From assembly GCA_016870095.1 (NCBI GenBank), contig VGCI01000003.1, positions 180,222 through 244,221 of the forward strand: 64,000 nucleotides of DNA, written 5' to 3'. Origin of the DNA: Alphaproteobacteria bacterium (GTDB taxonomy: Bacteria; Pseudomonadota; Alphaproteobacteria; Paracaedibacterales; VGCI01). Position numbers and translations under genes: made by a program. The notes below the pieces were generated by a model. It saw only the letters and a list, made by a program, of their open reading frames with translations, was not told the origin of the DNA and made no database searches. Below are positions 54,839 through 64,000 of this stretch, one piece after another; positions within the stretch are counted from its first letter, which is position 1, and every line of letters starts with the position of its first letter.

Positions 54839-55243
54839 ATGGACATGATATTGGGCATTGGGAATGATTTGGTGGACTGTAGGCGGATTGAAAAAACGAT
54901 GAAACGATTTGGATCTCGGTTTCTTAATCGGGTATTTACGCCTCAAGAACAAAATCGAATGACACAAAAGTCGAATCAAGTAGCAGGTTACGCAAAACTG
55001 TTTGCAATGAAGGAAGCCACTCTTAAAGCTTTAGGGACGGGACTTACCAAGGGAATTTTTTGGCAAGATATTGAAATATTTAGAGAATTTATGAATGCAC
55101 CTTCCGTTGAACTTTCAGGTATGGCAAAAGAAATACTTAAAAAGCAAACTCCAGAGGGATATAAAGCTTATATGCATATAAGTGTGTCTGATGAGTGGCC
55201 ATATGCACAAGCATTTGCTATGATCAGTGTAAAACCAGTTTAA
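54839..55243 (+). CDS. acpS: Holo-[acyl-carrier-protein] synthase
   Basis: Attaches 4'-phosphopantetheine to acyl carrier protein. The 134-residue product has GIGNDLVDCRRIE with the metal-binding Asp, and FAMKEATLKALGTGLTKGIFWQDIE. Length is normal. In most alphaproteobacteria pdxJ separates it from rsh; that gene is missing here. lepB follows after 20 bases. Confidence 0.95.
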   Translation: MDMILGIGNDLVDCRRIEKTMKRFGSRFLNRVFTPQEQNRMTQKSNQVAGYAKLFAMKEATLKALGTGLTKGIFWQDIEIFREFMNAPSVELSGMAKEILKKQTPEGYKAYMHISVSDEWPYAQAFAMISVKPV

Positions 55244-55263
55244 AATTAAGGGAATAATAGATT

Positions 55264-55998
55264 ATGAAGAGAGCGATTCAGGAAATTCTTGGCCTTGCGT
55301 GGGCATTTATTGTAGCTATAGTTATACAAACTTTTCTGTTCCAACCTTTCTATGTTCCCTCGGGCTCTATGTATCCTACCTTAGAAATTGGTGACTTCTT
55401 TGTTGCCTCTAAATTTAGCTATGGGTACAGCGTTTATTCATTACCATGGTTTCATCCCCGGGTTTTTGAAGGGCGTATTCTGGAAAAAGAGCCAAAGCTT
55501 GGGCAAGTTCTTGCTTTTAATGGTGAACCCAATTCAACGGATGATTTTATTAAACGCTGTGTTGGATTACCCGGAGATCGCGTCCAAATGCGCGAAGGTG
55601 TTCTTCATATTAATGGTCATGCATCTTTACTTGTGCGCACCGCAGATTATTTAATGATCGATCCCCGCAAGCCTGGGGAAGTAAAGGTTATTCCTCAATA
55701 TGTTGAAACGCTCCCTAACGGTGTCAAACATAATATCTTGAAAGATAAGCCGTTTGGACAAGGTGAATTTGATAATACGGAGGAATTTATTGTTCCTCCC
55801 CGACATTACTTTATGGTGGGTGATAATCGGGATCATTCCTGGGATAGTCGTGCAAAATCGCCTATAGGGTTCGTTGAAGCAGAAAAACTTATTGGACCCG
55901 CTCAAATGCTTTGGTTTTCAACAGAAGCAAAGTGGTATGAACCGCAGAGATGGCTTTCAGGTTTGAGAATAAGCCGCTTCTTTACTTGGATAAGGTAA
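55264..55998 (+). CDS. lepB: Signal peptidase I
   Basis: Inner-membrane protease that cleaves Sec signal peptides. The 244-residue product has an N-terminal membrane helix (residues 10-28), the catalytic Ser35 in VPSGSMYPTLEIGD, the general-base Lys97 in FIKRCVGLPGDRV, and GDNRDHSWDSR later. It serves the many secreted proteins of this region. The rnc-era genes that usually follow in alphaproteobacteria are not there; the next gene is a TrmH/RlmB-type methyltransferase. Confidence 0.96.
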   Translation: MKRAIQEILGLAWAFIVAIVIQTFLFQPFYVPSGSMYPTLEIGDFFVASKFSYGYSVYSLPWFHPRVFEGRILEKEPKLGQVLAFNGEPNSTDDFIKRCVGLPGDRVQMREGVLHINGHASLLVRTADYLMIDPRKPGEVKVIPQYVETLPNGVKHNILKDKPFGQGEFDNTEEFIVPPRHYFMVGDNRDHSWDSRAKSPIGFVEAEKLIGPAQMLWFSTEAKWYEPQRWLSGLRISRFFTWIR

Positions 55999-56027
55999 GG
56001 GCATATTTTTCAAGCGAAAGTAATCCT

Positions 56028-56780
56028 ATGAGCTCCAAAAAGTCTTCCTCAGCCTTGTGGTTATATGGTATTCATGTCTGCCATATGGCCCTAGAGAATC
56101 CCCGTCGTCAAATCCTTACAATCTGGGTTACCAACGATGGCATTTTAGATAAGGTTCTGACTTCAGATAAAGGGACAAATCATCAAAGTAAAGTGAAACA
56201 AGTTGAACGACAGAAATTAGAGTCCGTTTTGCCTGTAGGGGCTGTTCATCAAGGAATTGCGATAAATGTGGCGCCTCTACCCTCATATATGATTGATGAT
56301 ATCGAGCAAGACCAATCTGCCAATCAGTGTGTCGTGGTTCTAGATCAAGTAAGTGACCCGCATAATGTAGGCGCAATTTTACGTTCAGCTGCCGTATTCG
56401 GGGCAAAAGCAGTCATTCTCACTGACCGTAATGCCCCACCTGAAACGGGTGTGTTAGCCAAGTCAGCGTCTGGGGCATTAGAAATTGTGCCCCTCATACG
56501 GGTGACAAATCTAGCCCATGCTCTCAAAGATCTGAAAGATATTGGATTTTGGTGTGTGGGGTTTGCCGAGTCTGGTACTCAAACATTGGACCAAATTGAT
56601 CTCAAAGGTAAAGTTGCCTTAGTGATGGGAGCAGAAGGGGACGGAATGCGTCGCTTAACAAAAGACTTGTGCGATTTTACGGTGTGTCTTCCTGTTGCGT
56701 CTACTTTTAGTACCTTAAATGTATCTAATGCGGCGACAATTGCCTTGTATGAAACCTTTAAAATGCAACAGAAGGTTTGA
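56028..56780 (+). CDS. rlmB: 23S rRNA (guanosine-2'-O-)-methyltransferase, RlmB/TrmH family
   Basis: A SpoU-type SPOUT methyltransferase. The ATG at 56028 (MSSKKSSSALWLYGIHVCHMAL) gives a normal 250-residue length and avoids the 49-base overlap with lepB of the upstream start. Motif 1 is LDQVSDPHNVGAILRSAAVFG, motif 2 is VMGAEGDGMR, and motif 3 is CLPVASTFSTLNVSNAATI. RlmB, acting on G2251, is the best fit, with other TrmH members as alternatives. It converges with kdpC, with 2 bases between stops. Confidence 0.88.
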   Translation: MSSKKSSSALWLYGIHVCHMALENPRRQILTIWVTNDGILDKVLTSDKGTNHQSKVKQVERQKLESVLPVGAVHQGIAINVAPLPSYMIDDIEQDQSANQCVVVLDQVSDPHNVGAILRSAAVFGAKAVILTDRNAPPETGVLAKSASGALEIVPLIRVTNLAHALKDLKDIGFWCVGFAESGTQTLDQIDLKGKVALVMGAEGDGMRRLTKDLCDFTVCLPVASTFSTLNVSNAATIALYETFKMQQKV

Positions 56781-56782
56781 TT

Positions 56783-57298
56783 TTACGGTCTAACGTCTTC
56801 TGTATCTTTGTTTAATTCAACAACATTAACTTTCTCATTTCCAATAAAACCCCATTTCTCGGACTGCGTGTGCTTTTTAACGAGTTTTTCCAAAATACTT
56901 TTTTCCCAATTTCGTGCTTTAGCAATGCGGGGAATTTGGAACAAAGCAGCATGTACTGATATATAGGGGTCATAACCACTGGCCGAAGCAAAAAGTAAAT
57001 CGTGCGGGACAGAAACTCCTGGGGCTTCCTCTGTGAGGGTTTTTAGGCGCTCGTTAACTTCTTGAGCCAGTTTTTGACTTGTAAAAGATAGATTAGACGC
57101 ACCCGAATAGGAGCCACCACTTGAAGAGGGACGACCCTGAAATAGGTCTGCACGTTGGATGGGATGTATAAGAAGTGAGGGTGAGGATTTGATGGGAATC
57201 AAAAGTTGAATGCCTGCCAATAATGTTGGGTAAATAATCCCTAAAGCTATAGTGGAGATCGCTGTAAAAAGAATGCTGACTTGGATTTGTTTTTTCAT
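56783..57298 (-). CDS. kdpC: Potassium-transporting ATPase subunit C
   Basis: KdpC is the single-helix subunit that raises the affinity of KdpFABC. The 171-residue product has one N-terminal membrane helix, followed by FQGRPSSSGGSYSGASNLS, APGVSVPHDLLFASASGYDPYIS and ALFQIPRIAKARN, all family marks. The last ~20 residues exceed the usual length. It follows kdpB by 4 bases and ends the operon. Confidence 0.95.
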   Translation of the reverse strand: MKKQIQVSILFTAISTIALGIIYPTLLAGIQLLIPIKSSPSLLIHPIQRADLFQGRPSSSGGSYSGASNLSFTSQKLAQEVNERLKTLTEEAPGVSVPHDLLFASASGYDPYISVHAALFQIPRIAKARNWEKSILEKLVKKHTQSEKWGFIGNEKVNVVELNKDTEDVRP

Positions 57299-57302
57299 AG
57301 TT

Positions 57303-59357
57303 TCAAAGCACCTTTAAATAGCAAATGATGATATCAATGGCTTTGATGCCAATGAAGGGGACTACAATTCCCCCCAGACCATAGATTAGCAAATTTCTGC
57401 GCAATATTTCGACAGCTGTGGCCGCACGATATTGTACCCCCTTTAAAGCTAAAGGAAGTAGACCAACCAGGATTAATGCATTAAAGATAACGGCGGATAA
57501 AATAGCGTTATTGGGTGTGGAAAGATTCATGATGTTGAGCACTTTGAGCCCTGGATAAATGCTGGCAAAAATCGCTGGAATGATAGCAAAATACTTTGCC
57601 ACGTCATTAGCGATACTAAAAGTTGTTAAGGCCCCCCTTGTTATTAACATTTGTTTGCCGACGGCTACTACATGAATGATTTTTGTGGGATCAGAATCTA
57701 AATCTATCATATTACCCGCTTCTTTAGCAGCTTGGGTGCCTGTATTCATGGCTAAGGCAACATCGGCTTGAGAAAGAGCAGGCGCATCATTGCTTCCATC
57801 TCCACACATGGCAATTAAATGACCTTCACTTTGGGCTTGGCGAATGTAGTTAAGTTTAGCTTCAGGTGTAGCGTGAGCTATTACATCATCGATGCCAGCA
57901 TCAGCAGCTATTGCACGGGCAGTTAAGGGGTTATCTCCCGTAATCATGACAGTTCGAATTCCCATGCGTTTAAGCTGTGCAAAACGAGCTTTTAAACCTG
58001 GTTTAATGATATCTTTTAGGTGAATTAATCCGAGCAAGGTTGCTTGAGAATCTTCTGCTTTCATAATGGCTAAGGGCGTTCCCCCTGAATTCGAAATACG
58101 CTGAACTTCTTGAGTAAAGAAATCAGAACTTGCATAAGAGTCCCCGCTGACTTCTTTCATATAATGAAGCACAGCATCTGTAGCGCCTTTCCGGATTTCA
58201 AAATTCTTGTAGCGAATACCACTCATACGTGTATGGGCGCTAAAAGCAATAGAATCATATTTCTTTAATGACTGAGGAGGGGCCCAGTCGTATTTTTCAA
58301 TGGCTAATTGAATGATAGATCGTCCTTCAGGTGTTTCATCTGAAAGAGAGGCAAGACCGATGCTCTCTACAAGGTCACTCATATCAATCCCTGGCATCGC
58401 AACAAATTCACATGCACAACGATTTCCAATAGTAATTGTGCCAGTTTTATCAAAGAGCATAACATCCACATCACCCGCTGCTTCAACGGCACGTCCCGAG
58501 GTTGCGAGTACATTTAATTGGAGAAGACGGTTCATTCCGGCAATGCCAATAGCAGATAATAATCCCCCAATTGTCGTTGGAATGAGAGTAATAAGAAGAG
58601 CAATTAAAATCACAACATCAACGGATTTTGATTGAGAAAATGAGGCCAAAGGTAAAATGCTCGCAACGACAACAAGAAAAATAAGGGTCATGGCTAAGAG
58701 AAGAATTGTTAAAGCGATTTCATTGGGTGTCTTTTGTCGGAAACTGCCCTCTACCATGGCGATCATTCGATCGAGTGCTGTATCACCTTGTGCAGCTGTG
58801 ATGCGGATACGAATCCAGTCAGATAATACTTTTGTTCCTCCTGTAACAGCACTGCGATCTCCTCCACTTTCTCGGATGACCGGCGCAGATTCGCCTGTAA
58901 TGGCAGATTCATCTACGGAAGCAATTCCCTCAATAACATCCCCATCACTGGGAATCATATCATTAGCTTCTACGAGAACAACATCTCCAAGGGCTAGTTG
59001 ATGAGCTGGGACAATTTCATATTTCTTGCCTATACATCTTTTAGCCATAATTTGGGCACGTGTGGCTTTGAGATTCTCAGTTTGGGCTTTCCCTCGTCCT
59101 TCAGCAATAGCTTCAGAAAAAGTGGCAAATAAAACCGTTGCCCATAACCAAAGAGTAATTTGAAATGTGACGCCAAATGATTCCAAATTTGATTGCCAAT
59201 AGCAATAAAAGCTAACGTAAATCGCGCCAATTTCAACAATAAAAATGATGGGATTACGCCAAAGGACCCAAGGGGCTAGTTTTTGAAAAGATAAAAGGAT
59301 TGTGTGGAATAAAAAAGAAGGACTCCACAAGGACACAGCCCTTAAAGAATGTTTCAT
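57303..59357 (-). CDS. kdpB: Potassium-transporting ATPase ATP-binding subunit
   Basis: The P-type ATPase subunit of Kdp. In the 691-codon frame the phosphorylated Asp310 lies in DKTGT, the actuator TGES at 161-164, KGA near 405, TGDNPLTA and [10 protein letters not shown] follow. The frame opens at 59378, but the ATG at 59357 overlaps the kdpA stop as ATGA, a typical coupled start, and is used here; neither start has a strong ribosome site. All catalytic motifs are intact. Confidence 0.95.
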   Translation of the reverse strand: MKHSLRAVSLWSPSFLFHTILLSFQKLAPWVLWRNPIIFIVEIGAIYVSFYCYWQSNLESFGVTFQITLWLWATVLFATFSEAIAEGRGKAQTENLKATRAQIMAKRCIGKKYEIVPAHQLALGDVVLVEANDMIPSDGDVIEGIASVDESAITGESAPVIRESGGDRSAVTGGTKVLSDWIRIRITAAQGDTALDRMIAMVEGSFRQKTPNEIALTILLLAMTLIFLVVVASILPLASFSQSKSVDVVILIALLITLIPTTIGGLLSAIGIAGMNRLLQLNVLATSGRAVEAAGDVDVMLFDKTGTITIGNRCACEFVAMPGIDMSDLVESIGLASLSDETPEGRSIIQLAIEKYDWAPPQSLKKYDSIAFSAHTRMSGIRYKNFEIRKGATDAVLHYMKEVSGDSYASSDFFTQEVQRISNSGGTPLAIMKAEDSQATLLGLIHLKDIIKPGLKARFAQLKRMGIRTVMITGDNPLTARAIAADAGIDDVIAHATPEAKLNYIRQAQSEGHLIAMCGDGSNDAPALSQADVALAMNTGTQAAKEAGNMIDLDSDPTKIIHVVAVGKQMLITRGALTTFSIANDVAKYFAIIPAIFASIYPGLKVLNIMNLSTPNNAILSAVIFNALILVGLLPLALKGVQYRAATAVEILRRNLLIYGLGGIVVPFIGIKAIDIIICYLKVL

Positions 59358-61021
59358 AGGGACGGGATTAAGGGCCATGAGGATACCTGTTCAGCTAGAG
59401 GTCCAAGGGAAAAAATAGGGAAAAATATTAAAATGCTTGTCATCAGAATAACAGCAATAAGTAAACCAATAAAGAGCGGACCGGTTGTTGGAAATGTTGC
59501 TGTTGTTGCAGGGATTTTTGGCTTTTGGGCTAAATTCCCCGCAAGAGCTAACACCGCAACAATAACAACAAAGCGTCCTATGATCATAGTTAGGCTTGTT
59601 GTGAGTTGATAGAAAGGGGTATAGGCTTTAAGACCGGCAAAACTGCTGCCATTATTAAATGAAGTGGAGGCAAAAGCATACAGAATTTCCGTTAAGCCGT
59701 GAGGGCCGGGATTGGAAACAGCATGAGGTGCATAGAGTATGCCAAGGGCGGTAAATACCAAAACGAATAGTGCGGGAATCATAAGAGCAAGAACAACCAT
59801 TTTCATATCGTAAGGCTCAATTTTCTTACCCAAATATTCTGGTGTGCGTCCCACCATCAAACCAGCTAAAAATATAGCTAAAATCGCATAGAGTACGATG
59901 AGATATAATCCACTACCAACGCCTCCAAATATGACACCCCCACATAAAATATTAGATAGAAATTCAAGTCCAGTCAGGGGGGGGAAACTCGATAAAGCTG
60001 CTGTCGTTGCTCCTGTACCCGTTGTCGTAGCTGTAACATTAAAGAATAAAGTTCCTATCCATCCAAAATGCGTCTCCATGCCCTCCAGGGTCGGCCCCCA
60101 GGGGATCATTGCTGCATACTGAGCCAAAAAAGCACTGCTCAATGCTGTCATAAATAATATGACCATAGCCTTTAATAAGGCACTTCCCTGGGCAGGTTCA
60201 TTGACCATTTTTCCGTAAGTCTTTGGAAAACTGAATACAATTAGTAGCATTGCTGAAATTTCTACAAGGTTACAAAAAGCAGAAGGACATTCTAGGGGAT
60301 GAGCAGAATTGGCATTAAAAAATCCACCTCCATTTGTTCCTAGCAGTTTAATAGCTTCCTGACTTGCGATGGCTTCAAAAACTGTTTGCGTCATTCCCAG
60401 ACCCATAAAGAGGATGGAAAGAAGAAAAGATAAGGGAACAAGCACCCAAAGAGTCATGCGTGTACAGTCTACCCAAAAGTTACCCAAAGTTTTTATTTCA
60501 TTGATTTTGGAAACGTTGAGGGTCGAGGGAGTTTTTCTTTCCATGAATGAGCGGGTAAGGGCCAAGGCAATAGACATTCCTGTTGCGGCGCTTAAAAACA
60601 TTTGGACACTGAGTCCCCCCATTTGCACAAAATTAGAAAGCGTTATTTCCGGGGTATAGCTTTGCCAATTTGTGTTTGTCACGAAACTGATAGCTGTATT
60701 GAAAGCTTGAATAAAGCCAATATTTGCGCGGGTTGAATATAAGCTTTGCGTCATTTGCATAATGAGGAGAAAAACCGCTCCCACAAGGTTTAAAGTAATG
60801 GCTGATAACGCATAAGTTTGCCATCGGTGTTCAACTTCGGAATTTATTCCGATTCCCTTGTAGAATCGATTGGCTAACGGAGAAAAAATTTTATCAAGTT
60901 TTGTGGGTTCTTTTAAAGCGACTTTTGCCATATAAGAGCTTAACGGGCGGCTTAGAAACCAGACAATTCCAAAAACAAAGGGTATTTGGAATAATGTTAT
61001 CCATTTAAACTGATCTGCCAT
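59354..61021 (-). CDS. kdpA: Potassium-transporting ATPase potassium-binding subunit
   Basis: The K+ channel-like subunit of Kdp. The 555-residue product has about ten membrane helices and the selectivity-filter loops: [39 protein letters not shown] and [13 protein letters not shown]. Length is normal. It starts 3 bases after kdpF and overlaps kdpB. Confidence 0.96.
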   Translation of the reverse strand: MADQFKWITLFQIPFVFGIVWFLSRPLSSYMAKVALKEPTKLDKIFSPLANRFYKGIGINSEVEHRWQTYALSAITLNLVGAVFLLIMQMTQSLYSTRANIGFIQAFNTAISFVTNTNWQSYTPEITLSNFVQMGGLSVQMFLSAATGMSIALALTRSFMERKTPSTLNVSKINEIKTLGNFWVDCTRMTLWVLVPLSFLLSILFMGLGMTQTVFEAIASQEAIKLLGTNGGGFFNANSAHPLECPSAFCNLVEISAMLLIVFSFPKTYGKMVNEPAQGSALLKAMVILFMTALSSAFLAQYAAMIPWGPTLEGMETHFGWIGTLFFNVTATTTGTGATTAALSSFPPLTGLEFLSNILCGGVIFGGVGSGLYLIVLYAILAIFLAGLMVGRTPEYLGKKIEPYDMKMVVLALMIPALFVLVFTALGILYAPHAVSNPGPHGLTEILYAFASTSFNNGSSFAGLKAYTPFYQLTTSLTMIIGRFVVIVAVLALAGNLAQKPKIPATTATFPTTGPLFIGLLIAVILMTSILIFFPIFSLGPLAEQVSSWPLIPSL

Positions 61022-61024
61022 AAA

Positions 61025-61108
61025 TCAAAACTTCTCAGCAGACAATAGCATGAATAGAATATAAACGAATAAACAGCCTGCCATACTTGTTGCTACGGTC
61101 AATTCCAT
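61025..61108 (-). CDS. kdpF: Potassium-transporting ATPase subunit F
   Basis: A 27-residue membrane peptide, too short for routine gene calling. It reads MELTVATSMAG, then a hydrophobic helix, and ends in LLSAEKF, close to the usual KdpF ending (LLRPEKF-like). It lies directly upstream of kdpA with a 3-base gap, the normal kdpF position. It stabilises the complex in other bacteria. Confidence 0.8.
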   Translation of the reverse strand: MELTVATSMAGCLFVYILFMLLSAEKF

Positions 61109-61325
61109 ATCATCTCCATCATGGTTACACCCTGCTTCTATTTAAAAGGATGGCATATATTTTAAAGATCAACAAGGGGAGGATGAAGTATTTTTAAGAA
61201 GGAAATCATTTGTACGAATTTATAAGTTATTCAATGCCATAAATGTCAAAAATTTTATTATATGATTCTGTACTTTCTTCAAATAGTGATGGTAGGATTA
61301 GTTAAATTAAATTGCTGAGGTGACA

Positions 61326-62282
61326 GTGAATATTACATCATATTGGCTTTATCGTTATGGGGCACTATTAAGCATCTTCTTCTTTTTCATCTGTCCTATT
61401 TATGCGATTGATTCTATTGAGAACTTTTCGATGTTTCGCTTTGAAAGTGCGCAAGCCCATCCCAATCAAAGAACTTTTTACCTACTTGTTACGAATGCTC
61501 GGGTAAATTACTCTAATTTACCCTTAAGTGTGCGAGGAAAAATTGAACAATGTCGATCACTGTATGTTGAAAATAAATTCCCACCCTCTGCTGATGAACA
61601 CCAAAGGGCACACCTTGATTATGATTATTCCAGAAATTTTCAGGATTCGGATTGGTATGCAAATTTATCACCATATTCTAGAGATATATTAAGCACTCTA
61701 TTTGAGCAGCGGGTAATTGAGCTCATTCAAAAATGGCGAATTCAATTTGCTTATGCATTATTAATTGTCTCTCGATGTCCTGACGATCCAAATAATGAAG
61801 TCATCAATCACCTGGGTCATATGTTTTCTGAACACCAAAAGCCCACAGAGGGAATTTTCAGCACGCAAGACATAATAGATATGGCCGCTTCACATCCTTG
61901 TTCAGATCAAGAAATCCAGGAAGCAATTATTTATTTTGGAGAAAATCATACAGATACAAATTCTTTAACTGTATTGGAATCAACAAACCTTGCTCATACG
62001 GAAAAAAAGTTGGAGGTTGAGAAAAATTCAGGAAATCCCGTAGTAAAATTTTCTAATCGACTGTATTTAAATCTATCGGCTCTATTTGTCGAGCGCCTTC
62101 TCGAAACTTCAAAAACATGGGTAGGACCCTCAATTGTTGCCATTGGAAACCAACTACGGCTCGTAACAAAAAAAGGAATAATTGCTTTATTTCAGGAAAA
62201 AGGCTGGTGTGTTAAGCGTTTGACGCCTAAAGGACAATTTGTTTGTGTAAAAAATTATTGTGAAGAGGAAAGTGAATCCTAA
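61326..62282 (+). CDS. Secreted hypothetical protein
   Basis: Unrecognised 318-residue protein. GTG 61326 is preferred as start because GAGG (61317-61320) lies at the right distance, whereas the GTG at 61320 overlaps it. An N-terminal hydrophobic signal (LLSIFFFFICPIYAI) is followed by a mixed helical domain with several Cys and a basic C-terminal part (WCVKRLTPKGQFVCVKNYC). No domain is evident. It diverges from kdpF over about 210 bases. Confidence 0.65.
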   Translation: MNITSYWLYRYGALLSIFFFFICPIYAIDSIENFSMFRFESAQAHPNQRTFYLLVTNARVNYSNLPLSVRGKIEQCRSLYVENKFPPSADEHQRAHLDYDYSRNFQDSDWYANLSPYSRDILSTLFEQRVIELIQKWRIQFAYALLIVSRCPDDPNNEVINHLGHMFSEHQKPTEGIFSTQDIIDMAASHPCSDQEIQEAIIYFGENHTDTNSLTVLESTNLAHTEKKLEVEKNSGNPVVKFSNRLYLNLSALFVERLLETSKTWVGPSIVAIGNQLRLVTKKGIIALFQEKGWCVKRLTPKGQFVCVKNYCEEESES

Positions 62283-62369
62283 AGATTTCATCACAGATGG
62301 TGAGGATGAAATACCGCTTTTGCCTCTCTTTAACACTGGGAGTTACTTTTTTTATGGAGTTGATGAATG

Positions 62370-63494
62370 CTAGTCGTTATTCATACGTGTAAAGATGCCT
62401 TCCACTATATGGCCAAAAATTTCATATCGCCATCCATTCATAATACGATTGCCTTCGAGGTGCTCTTCTGCTAGAGCAATTAAATCTTGTTTAGGGGCAA
62501 TAAGTCGGGCTGGGACATTTAAGCTGGTTGCGACTTCATTCAGCTTATCGCGCAAAATTTCTAACCGTTGGCGAGCCAAAGATGATAAAATTTGCTTCTT
62601 AGGTGCTTCGGGCCAGGTTGCTTTTGGTTTATTCAGGGCTATTTGAGATATGGAGAAAAGTTCTTCGAGTAGATCATCTGTTAGAACATGTGAGTCTGCC
62701 ATTACTTTAAGCTCATTTACCGTTTTTGGGAAATTCAGTCCCATTTTTAAAATGCACTCATCACGTAAAAGGCGTCCTCGATTAATATTTAAACGGATTG
62801 CATTGGTTTCTCTCCAAGCGCAAACATCTTGCATAAACCCAAGATTTTGAGGTTTTTGTCGATGAGTATGAAGACGTAACCAGGCATTTTGGGGATCTGA
62901 CTCATAAGTTGAGGAACTCAGAAGCGTAGTAATATCCTCAGCCATCCAATCCCATCGATTAAGTTCAAGAAGACGATTTTTTAAAATATCATAAGCTGGC
63001 AAAAGGTGGTTGACGTCTCCTTGTGCATAAGTGATTTGCTTGTCGCTTAAGGGACGCCGAGACCAATCCGTATATTGGGACTCTTTCTCGAGATCAATAT
63101 CGAAAAGCGTTTTGACCAGTGTGCTATACCCAATTCCATCTCCCATACCACAGACCATGGCCGCTATTTGCGTATCAAAAAAGTTTTGAGGAAGGGTGTG
63201 CCACTCGTGCCAAAATATTTCTATGTCTTGACGAGCGGAGTGAATTACCTTTGTAATATGAGAAGCGGCGAGTAATGCCTGAAAGGGACTGAGGTCCAAA
63301 TCGATCAGGGGGTCAATCAAAATAGGCTCGTCTTGGGTTGTTGTAGAGCTTGTCAGTTGTATAAGACAAAGCTTAGGCCAAAAGGTTCTTTCGCGGACAA
63401 ATTCTGTGTCAATACCTATGGCTAATGGTGCCTTAGACGCGAGTAAGGGATTGCAAAAATCTGAAAGTTGGGCGTTCAATGTTATTATCTTCAT
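62370..63494 (-). CDS. rnd: Ribonuclease D
   Basis: A 3'-5' exonuclease that trims tRNA precursors. The DEDD domain shows Asp and Glu in IGIDTEFVRERTFWPKLCLIQL, then VIHSARQDIEI, and YAQGDVNHLLPAYDIL, followed by the HRDC domain (LARQRLEILRDKLNEVATSL). The frame opens at 63551; the ATG at 63494 (MKIITLNAQLSDFC) gives a more typical start and 374 residues, though neither has a clear ribosome site. It lies close to the tRNA pair on the other strand. Confidence 0.92.
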   Translation of the reverse strand: MKIITLNAQLSDFCNPLLASKAPLAIGIDTEFVRERTFWPKLCLIQLTSSTTTQDEPILIDPLIDLDLSPFQALLAASHITKVIHSARQDIEIFWHEWHTLPQNFFDTQIAAMVCGMGDGIGYSTLVKTLFDIDLEKESQYTDWSRRPLSDKQITYAQGDVNHLLPAYDILKNRLLELNRWDWMAEDITTLLSSSTYESDPQNAWLRLHTHRQKPQNLGFMQDVCAWRETNAIRLNINRGRLLRDECILKMGLNFPKTVNELKVMADSHVLTDDLLEELFSISQIALNKPKATWPEAPKKQILSSLARQRLEILRDKLNEVATSLNVPARLIAPKQDLIALAEEHLEGNRIMNGWRYEIFGHIVEGIFTRMNND

Positions 63495-63617
63495 GGAGGT
63501 CAGTGTATCAAGAGATTGATACTTAAGGCGATAAAAAATGATGAAATTCATAAAATAGTTGATTCTTTCGTTGACAGAGATGCCTAAAATCCACTAGATC
63601 AGGAAGAGTAGAGGGCT

Positions 63618-63703
63618 GGAAGGGTGGCCGAGTGGTTAAAGGCAGCAGACTGTAAATCTGCCGACGTTAGTCTACGTAGGTTCGAATCCTACCCCTTCCA
63701 CCA
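63618..63703 (+). tRNA. tRNA-Tyr (anticodon GTA)
   Basis: A class II tRNA with a long variable arm. Acceptor GGAAGGG with CCCTTCC, D-arm TGGCCGAGTGGTTAAAGGC, anticodon stem GCAGA/TCTGC with loop CTGTAAA (GTA), T-loop GTTCGAATC and encoded CCA. Confidence 0.95.
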
Positions 63704-63755
63704 TATTTTGACCCCTTTCTGAAAAGTGGTCTGGGTAATTTGAGAGGTGAACTTT

Positions 63756-63829
63756 GCGGGTGTAGCTTAGTGGTAAAGCCCCAGCCTTCCAAGCTGGTTA
63801 TGAGGGTTCGATTCCCTTCACCCGCTCCA
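63756..63829 (+). tRNA. tRNA-Gly (anticodon TCC)
   Basis: Acceptor GCGGGTG with CACCCGC, D-arm TAGCTTAGTGGTAAAGC, anticodon stem CCAGC/GCTGG with loop CTTCCAA (TCC), T-loop GTTCGATTC and encoded CCA. It lies 52 bases after tRNA-Tyr and 44 before tuf, so all three are likely cotranscribed. Confidence 0.95.
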
Positions 63830-63873
63830 TTATTTGTGTATTGAATGCTAACGTATAAACAGGGTTTGGAACG

Positions 63874-64000
63874 ATGACGAAAGCGAAATTTGAGCGGAAT
63901 AAGCCGCATTGTAACATAGGAACGATTGGTCACGTTGATCATGGGAAGACATCATTGACAGCCGCGATAACGAAGATATTGGCAGAGAAGGGTCAAGCGA
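63874..64000 (+). CDS. tuf: Elongation factor Tu, N-terminal part (runs off window)
   Basis: The frame starts at ATG 63874 and reads [19 protein letters not shown] with the G1 loop GHVDHGKT and then [14 protein letters not shown], the canonical EF-Tu N terminus. Only 42 codons are in the window. Upstream tRNA-Tyr and tRNA-Gly match the usual tRNA-tufB transcription unit. Confidence 0.97.
   Translation, partial: MTKAKFERNKPHCNIGTIGHVDHGKTSLTAAITKILAEKGQA

Noticed and set aside
63667..63942. Minus-strand frame across tRNA-Gly and the start of tuf
   Set aside because: It overlaps two certain features on the other strand and has no support.

Overview
The window is an AT-rich stretch of an alphaproteobacterial chromosome. 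The lineage signs are a ChpT histidine phosphotransferase, a DnaA-like HdaA, a nuoABCDEF operon with separate nuoC and nuoD, a rpoZ-rsh-acpS-lepB block, a single bifunctional Rsh, and a tRNA-Tyr/tRNA-Gly/tuf junction. High A+T, many small secreted proteins of unknown family and several freshly broken genes suggest a host-associated lineage, perhaps Holosporales-like. That placement is inference; there is no rRNA here to test it.

Layout. 0-3.7 kb: nuoA-F on the minus strand (nuoF cut by the window edge). 3.9-9.8 kb: housekeeping genes (bamD, recN, rpsU, rsfS, rlmH, rsmD, a SixA-like phosphatase). 9.9-12.2 kb: two tandem secreted paralogues with a nearly identical 3' end. 12.3-15.2 kb: ndk-pgsA-like-AI-2E permease-hdaA. 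15.3-19 kb: a His-rich, Pro/Cys-repeat, RTX-like protein and a PAP2/haloperoxidase-type enzyme. 19.2-25.7 kb: rpmB, a queuosine salvage pair (precursor transporter and tgt), an orphan complex I-type zinc finger, mlaEF, trxB and two tRNAs. 26.2-27.5 kb: a secreted HNH-like protein and another small secreted protein.

27.5-44.1 kb looks like a genomic island. A 95-bp sequence, identical in both copies and covering the last ~93 bp of a dnaJ-like gene, occurs at 27600-27694 and again in the same orientation at 43962-44056. Just inside the left copy lies a decayed plasmid/phage-type DUF3987 gene. The cargo is a compact set for photo-oxidative stress and membrane lipid change: FAD amine oxidase, DUF1365 protein, cyclopropane-fatty-acid-synthase-type methyltransferase, GPH-type transporter, DUF3833 lipoprotein, SDR, chalcone-isomerase-like protein, TIGR01777 epimerase, an Old Yellow Enzyme, an iron-sulfur photolyase with its TIGR03643 partner, an alternative oxidase with a companion SDR, a SOUL haem protein, plus a broken mutM and a broken classical photolyase. 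I recall a similar gene set in the singlet-oxygen (RpoE-ChrR) and light-induced (LitR/CarH) regulons and in furan fatty acid synthesis, but no sigma factor or photosensory regulator lies in the window.

44-64 kb returns to core genes: dnaJ-like, an erythromycin-esterase-family protein, chpT, a cytochrome b561/hybrid kinase pair, rpoZ-rsh-acpS-lepB-rlmB, kdpFABC without kdpDE, rnd, and tRNA-Tyr/tRNA-Gly leading into tuf, which runs off the end.
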